A program made the translations under genes and the position numbers. The notes below the pieces were generated by a model that searched no databases, was not told the DNA's origin, and saw only the letters and a list, made by a program, of their open reading frames with translations. Below, piece after piece: positions 63,603 to 64,000 of a DNA stretch of 64,000 nucleotides. Location: positions 62,001 to 126,000 of the forward strand of contig JBBSJP010000006.1 in assembly GCA_038257155.1 (NCBI GenBank). The letters are read 5' to 3'. The stretch comes from JANJTY01 sp038257155 (GTDB lineage: Bacteria; Pseudomonadota; Gammaproteobacteria; Xanthomonadales; Xanthomonadaceae). Each line of letters opens with the position of its first letter. The stretch's first letter is position 1.

Positions 63603-63706
63603 GGCGAACTCCCGTTGGGTGTCGGGTTATGGCTCGGCGGCTTCAAGCATCGAGCCGGCTGCCCGGAAATCCCCGCGCCCCATGGCGCGGGGATGGATCG
63701 AAGCGA

Positions 63707-64000
63707 TCAAGCGCGGATCTTCACGCCGCTCGCGTCGACGCGCTTTACGCCCCGGATGTCCTTGGCGATCTCGACGGCAAGATCACGCTCCGCCGTGGTT
63801 GCAGCCGTGCCGGCCAGGGTCACCAGGCCGTCCTTGGTGTCGACGGTGATGTCCAGTCCGTCGACGTTCCTGGAATAGAGCAGGGAGGACTTCACCCGGG
63901 TGGTGATCCAGGCGTCGCTGATTGCATCGCCAGCATCCTCGGCTGCGCGGGACGGAGCCGACTGCTTTGCTCCAGTCACCCGGATGCGATTGTCGACACT
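63707..64000 (-). CDS. BON-domain periplasmic protein, partial (N-terminus beyond right edge)
   Basis: The frame is open to the right edge; 97 codons are visible. They end with a complete BON domain (AWITTRVKSSLLYSRNVDGL, then DITVDTKDGLVTLAGTAATT), and the first visible residues (SVDNRIRVTG) look like the end of another BON domain, so this is probably an OsmY-like protein with two or more BON domains. BON domains bind phospholipid or envelope surfaces and are often stress-induced. A GTG at 63979 could serve as a start but would cut through the upstream domain. Neighbours are the DUF4398 and OmpA-like genes. Confidence 0.8.
   Translation of the reverse strand, partial: SVDNRIRVTGAKQSAPSRAAEDAGDAISDAWITTRVKSSLLYSRNVDGLDITVDTKDGLVTLAGTAATTAERDLAVEIAKDIRGVKRVDASGVKIRA

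Overview
The window is gene-dense, GC-rich DNA from a gammaproteobacterium of the Xanthomonadales (Lysobacterales). The best marker is the arginine block at 43735-54403. It has an N-acetylornithine carbamoyltransferase (argF') in place of an ornithine carbamoyltransferase, a fused acetylglutamate kinase/synthase, and the order argF'-argG-argE-argB/A-argC-argH-proB-proA typical of Xanthomonas and its relatives. The species cannot be named from the sequence alone. No tRNA, rRNA, CRISPR array, transposase or prophage was seen.

Layout. 1-6770: a glycosyltransferase cut by the left edge, a small SPFH protein, a large hybrid histidine kinase, and an OmpA-like lipoprotein with a DUF4398 partner. 6997-9381: a secreted BNR-repeat protein. 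9796-22428: five tandem duplicated FtsX/MacB-type permeases, the second frameshifted. 22861-29757: a small secreted protein, a secreted tail-fibre-type (S74) protein with a frameshift, a Ser/Thr kinase coupled to an ECF sigma factor, and a VWA protein. 30138-36781: a sixth permease, a MacB/LolD-type ATPase, a VapBC-like toxin-antitoxin pair, an NtrC-type regulator and an NtrY-like sensor kinase. 36805-43394: an LTA-synthase-like sulfatase, guaB, guaA and a GIY-YIG/TadA fusion. 43501-54403: arginine and proline synthesis. 54601-62041: an orphan helicase, a BlaI-type repressor with an M56-M23 fusion protease, a polysaccharide deacetylase and a subtilase. 62323-64000: a second OmpA/DUF4398 pair and a BON protein cut by the right edge.

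How the parts work together. The strongest system-level reading is a sigma-54-controlled ABC exporter module. Full-consensus -24/-12 promoters lie just upstream of the five-permease block (9728-9744) and of the permease-ATPase-TA-regulator-sensor block (30051-30066). The second block encodes its own NtrC-type activator and a sensor with two membrane helices and almost no periplasmic loop. This resembles the logic of Bce-type detoxification modules, but with sigma-54 output and several alternative permeases for one ATPase.

Other points worth a second look: a possible arginine attenuator before argF'; families of 7-bp tandem repeats in the spacers of the gua and arg genes; a shared C-terminal hydrophobic-F-x-x-x-F-E motif on three predicted secreted proteins; and several repeat elements that have supplied gene ends or an inter-domain linker.
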